This document shows, piece after piece, positions 4,837 to 6,198 of a stretch of 6,198 bases of DNA; the stretch's first letter is position 1; the number at the start of each line of letters is the position of its first letter. The position numbers were made by a program, and so were the translations under genes. Source of the stretch: CAZFLM01 sp964519955. Its GTDB lineage: Bacteria > Armatimonadota > Chthonomonadetes > Chthonomonadales > CAJBBX01. Location: the NCBI GenBank assembly GCA_964519955.1, contig CAZFLM010000160.1:1-6198 (forward strand), written 5' to 3'. The notes under the pieces are model-generated. The model did not search any database. It was not told where the DNA came from and saw only the letters and a program-made list of their open reading frames with translations.

Positions 4837-5267
4837 TAGCGAATGTCGTCCCCGCCGTCCACTTCGACGTGAACGTTGGCGGGCGCGAAGAGGTAGACCT
4901 TGTCGCCGATCCGGTCCACGGACCCGTCGAGCGCGTAGGTCACGCCGCTGAGGAAGTCGAGGATACGCTCGGCGAGGTCGGGGTCGGCGGCTTCGAGGTT
5001 GACGATCTGCTGATGCCCGCCCTTGAGGCCGTCCGCGGCCATGCGGGCATCGTTGAAGTTGGAGGCGCTCAGGCGAACGGCGACGTGGACGCCGCGAGCG
5101 GTGTCCAGGCGCAGCGCCGCGCGCCGGCGAGCGTCCTGGGGCTGCTGAGCCGCTGCCGGCTGCCCCTCGACGTCCTCGTCCTCGTAGATGTCGGCGCCCC
5201 ACAGCTTCTCGCGCATGCGAGCCCACATGCCGCGGCGCGGTGCGTCCTCTGCATAGTCCTCGGGCAT
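4836..5267 (-). CDS. sepF: Cell division protein SepF
   Basis: Membrane-associated partner of FtsZ that helps anchor and organise the Z ring. It has 143 residues. The globular SepF/DUF552 core spans about 60-136: VHVAVRLSASNFNDARMAADGLKGG, then QQIVNLEAADPDLAERILDFLSG, then VTYALDGSVDRIGDKVYLFAPANVHV. The helix MWARMREKLWG (14-24) resembles the N-terminal amphipathic membrane-targeting helix of SepF, followed by the usual acidic and Ala/Gln-rich linker (25-50). Here the helix is preceded by 13 mostly acidic residues, which is atypical. The ATG at 5267 is chosen over a GTG at 5273 because AGGAGGTGA (5270-5278) lies 2 bases upstream of it and the GTG falls inside that site. An internal ATG at 5228 would give the more usual N-terminus but has no ribosome site. 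yggS ends at 5270, so the genes are coupled. Confidence 0.93.
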   Translation of the reverse strand: MPEDYAEDAPRRGMWARMREKLWGADIYEDEDVEGQPAAAQQPQDARRRAALRLDTARGVHVAVRLSASNFNDARMAADGLKGGHQQIVNLEAADPDLAERILDFLSGVTYALDGSVDRIGDKVYLFAPANVHVEVDGGDDIR

Positions 5268-5269
5268 GG

Positions 5270-5278
5270 TCACCTCCT
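5270..5278 (-). promoter_or_regulatory. Full-length ribosome binding site of sepF embedding the yggS stop
   Basis: AGGAGGTGA, then CC, then ATG. The site is complementary to the 16S 3' end along its whole length and uses the yggS TGA (5270-5272) as its last three bases. It marks ATG 5267 as the sepF start and implies termination-coupled translation from yggS. Confidence 0.85.
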
Positions 5279-5959
5279 GCCGAAGATGGCGGTCCCTATG
5301 CGCACCATGGTCGCGCCCTCCTCGATGGCGACCTCGAAGTCGGCCGTCATCCCCATCGAGAGGTCGCGCCGGTTGGCTTCCGGCAAACGATCGAACAGCG
5401 CCCGCAGCCGCGCGAAGTCCGGCCGCACGGTCTCCGGGTCGTCGGCGAACGCGGGCATCCCCATCAGGCCCCGCAGGTCCAGGCCGGGCGTGGCCGCAAC
5501 GGCATGGGCCAGTCCCAGCGCGGCCCCGGCGTCGACGCCGCGCTTGGTGTCCGCGGGGTCCAGCTTCACCTCGACCAGGACCGGCTGGACTACCCCGGCC
5601 GCCAGCGCACGGCGCCCCAGCTCGACGGCCAACTCGATCCGGTCGATGCTGTGCACCAGGGCGAAGCGCCCGGCCACGTATCGCGCCTTGTTGCTCTGCA
5701 GGTGGCCGATGAAGTGCCAGCGCGTGTCCGCGCCGAACAGGTCGAGCTTCTCGCGGGCCTCCTGGAAGTAGTTCTCGCCGAAGTCCCGGAGTCCTGCCGC
5801 GTGCGCCGCCCGGATGCGTTCCGCGTCGACGGTCTTGGAGACGGCGACGAGCGTGATGTCCTCGGGCCGGCGCCCCGAACGCACCGCGGCCGCGCCGATG
5901 CGCTCCCGCACGCGCTCGATGTTCCCCTCGACGGTGACACGCTCGTCCATGCCGCTCAT
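5270..5959 (-). CDS. yggS: YggS/PROSC-family pyridoxal phosphate homeostasis protein
   Basis: Single-domain PLP-binding protein with an alanine-racemase-like TIM barrel. It has no known catalytic activity and buffers PLP and affects amino-acid and keto-acid pools. It has 229 residues from ATG 5959, or 226 from ATG 5950; both fit the family. Motifs in order: ITLVAVSKT with the PLP lysine (K42 from the first ATG), GLRDFGENYFQEAREK, WHFIGHLQSNKARYV, VHSIDR, GLMGMPAF (relatives often have LMxIP), and LSMGMTADFEVAIEEG followed by ATMVRIGTAIFG, which holds the phosphate-binding end. A GTG at 6016 would add residues unlike the family. No Shine-Dalgarno precedes either ATG, but an extended -10 box (5958-5966) lies so close that a leaderless start at ATG 5950 (MDERVTVEGNIERVRERI) is plausible. 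It is the first gene of the yggS-sepF-proC group. Confidence 0.96.
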   Translation of the reverse strand: MSGMDERVTVEGNIERVRERIGAAAVRSGRRPEDITLVAVSKTVDAERIRAAHAAGLRDFGENYFQEAREKLDLFGADTRWHFIGHLQSNKARYVAGRFALVHSIDRIELAVELGRRALAAGVVQPVLVEVKLDPADTKRGVDAGAALGLAHAVAATPGLDLRGLMGMPAFADDPETVRPDFARLRALFDRLPEANRRDLSMGMTADFEVAIEEGATMVRIGTAIFGRR

Positions 5960-5966
5960 TCTACCA
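5958..5966 (-). promoter_or_regulatory. Possible extended -10 promoter of yggS
   Basis: TGG-TAGAAT on the minus strand fits the extended -10 pattern TGnTATAAT with one hexamer mismatch. Seven bases separate it from the A of ATG 5950, the spacing at which a transcript would start on or next to that codon. No -35 box is seen at normal spacing. It overlaps the alternative ATG at 5957-5959. Confidence 0.4.
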
Positions 5967-6036
5967 GAGGTCCGGGCGCGGCGCACGGTCAGCGCCCGGT
6001 CGCGACGCAGCGCCACCCCCCCAGGGGCCGCATCCT

Positions 6037-6138
6037 GGCGGGCAGGGACGCCCGCCCCACCACGGCGTTGTGCGCGACGTACGGACCACGGCGTTGTGCA
6101 GATGCCGCCGGGGGCGGCGGCGGTCCACGGCGTTGTGC
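6037..6138 (+). repeat. Hairpin repeat cluster related to the 79-bp element, opposite orientation
   Basis: GGCGGGC-agggac-GCCCGCC (6037-6056) is a perfect 7-bp stem. Reverse-complemented, 6037-6067 matches 2557-2587 at 30 of 31 positions, so it is the same repeat family as the copies near ilvE and proC. The 14-mer CCACGGCGTTGTGC occurs exactly three times, at 6060-6073, 6086-6099 and 6125-6138, as one full unit end plus two extra partial ends. The TA-flanked inverted ends seen in the other copies are absent here. No coding potential. Confidence 0.75.
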
Positions 6139-6158
6139 GGCCAGAACCCCTCCCCCAA

Positions 6159-6181
6159 CCCCCTCCCGCAAGGGGCGGGGG
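6159..6181. repeat. C-rich/G-rich hairpin at the right edge
   Basis: CCCCCTCCC (6159-6167) can pair with GGGCGGGGG (6173-6181) with one mismatch and a 5-base loop, within the C-rich tract 6147-6181. It is the same type as the hairpins at 2491-2523 and 3664-3684. There is no T run, so it is not a standard terminator. Nothing recognisable follows to 6198. Confidence 0.55.
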
Positions 6182-6198
6182 CTTCTGAGCGCAGCCCA

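Noticed and set aside
4098..5771. 557-codon open frame on the plus strand
   Set aside because: It lies antisense to proC, sepF and yggS and is low-complexity (His/Arg/Val/Gly-rich). It results from high G+C and codon bias, as the minus-strand genes have clear family motifs.
5960..6016. Longer yggS from a GTG at 6016
   Set aside because: The extra residues are an Arg-rich string unlike any YggS, with no ribosome site; the family length fits the ATG at 5959 or 5950.
6060..6138. Three regularly spaced 14-mers as a CRISPR array
   Set aside because: The repeats are too short, the spacing is unequal (26 and 39), and they are the heads of a dispersed hairpin family found elsewhere in the window.

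Overview
The window is GC-rich (by eye roughly two thirds G+C or more). Every gene I can support lies on the minus strand, so transcription runs from the right edge to the left. The content is chromosomal and housekeeping: seven genes in two functional groups plus one amino-acid gene. McsA-McsB-ClpC together with SepF-YggS-ProC points to a Gram-positive-like (Terrabacteria) lineage. The high G+C and the hairpin-rich intergenic repeats would fit Armatimonadota or a GC-rich Firmicutes or Chloroflexota relative; this placement is an inference with low confidence.

Layout in the direction of transcription. First, 5958-6198 is an upstream region with hairpin repeats and a possible extended -10 promoter. 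Next comes a compact cluster of yggS (PLP homeostasis protein, about 5270-5959), sepF (FtsZ-anchoring division protein, 4836-5267) and proC (pyrroline-5-carboxylate reductase, 3954-4784). A perfect 10-bp GC inverted repeat lies between sepF and proC. Then a 387-bp gene-free stretch (3567-3953) is filled with a 79-bp MITE-like element, a 29-bp long inverted repeat and a small CCCCTCCC hairpin. It is followed by ilvE (branched-chain aminotransferase, 2691-3566, probable TTG start), then a 258-bp gap with a tandem copy of the same 79-bp element. Last come mcsA (2100-2432), mcsB (1069-2103, ATGA overlap with mcsA), a 225-bp gap, and the first 281 codons of clpC, which runs off the left edge just inside Walker B.

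How the genes work together. McsB, helped by McsA, should phosphorylate arginines on damaged proteins, and ClpC recognises the mark through its N-terminal domain before unfolding the protein for ClpP. The ClpC here keeps both acidic pocket positions used for phospho-arginine binding. McsB, in contrast, has Ser at the conserved active-site Cys position and has lost the recognisable RDxxRA allosteric motif. McsA is short and lacks the usual C-terminal UVR region, and no ctsR precedes it. So this looks like a trimmed variant of the Firmicutes protein-arginine phosphorylation system. YggS-SepF-ProC is the familiar division-cluster neighbourhood.

The most unusual non-coding signal is a small repeat flanked by TA. 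It ends exactly on, and appears to supply, the TAG stop codons of both ilvE and proC. I see no CRISPR, tRNA, rRNA, prophage or obvious new multi-gene system.
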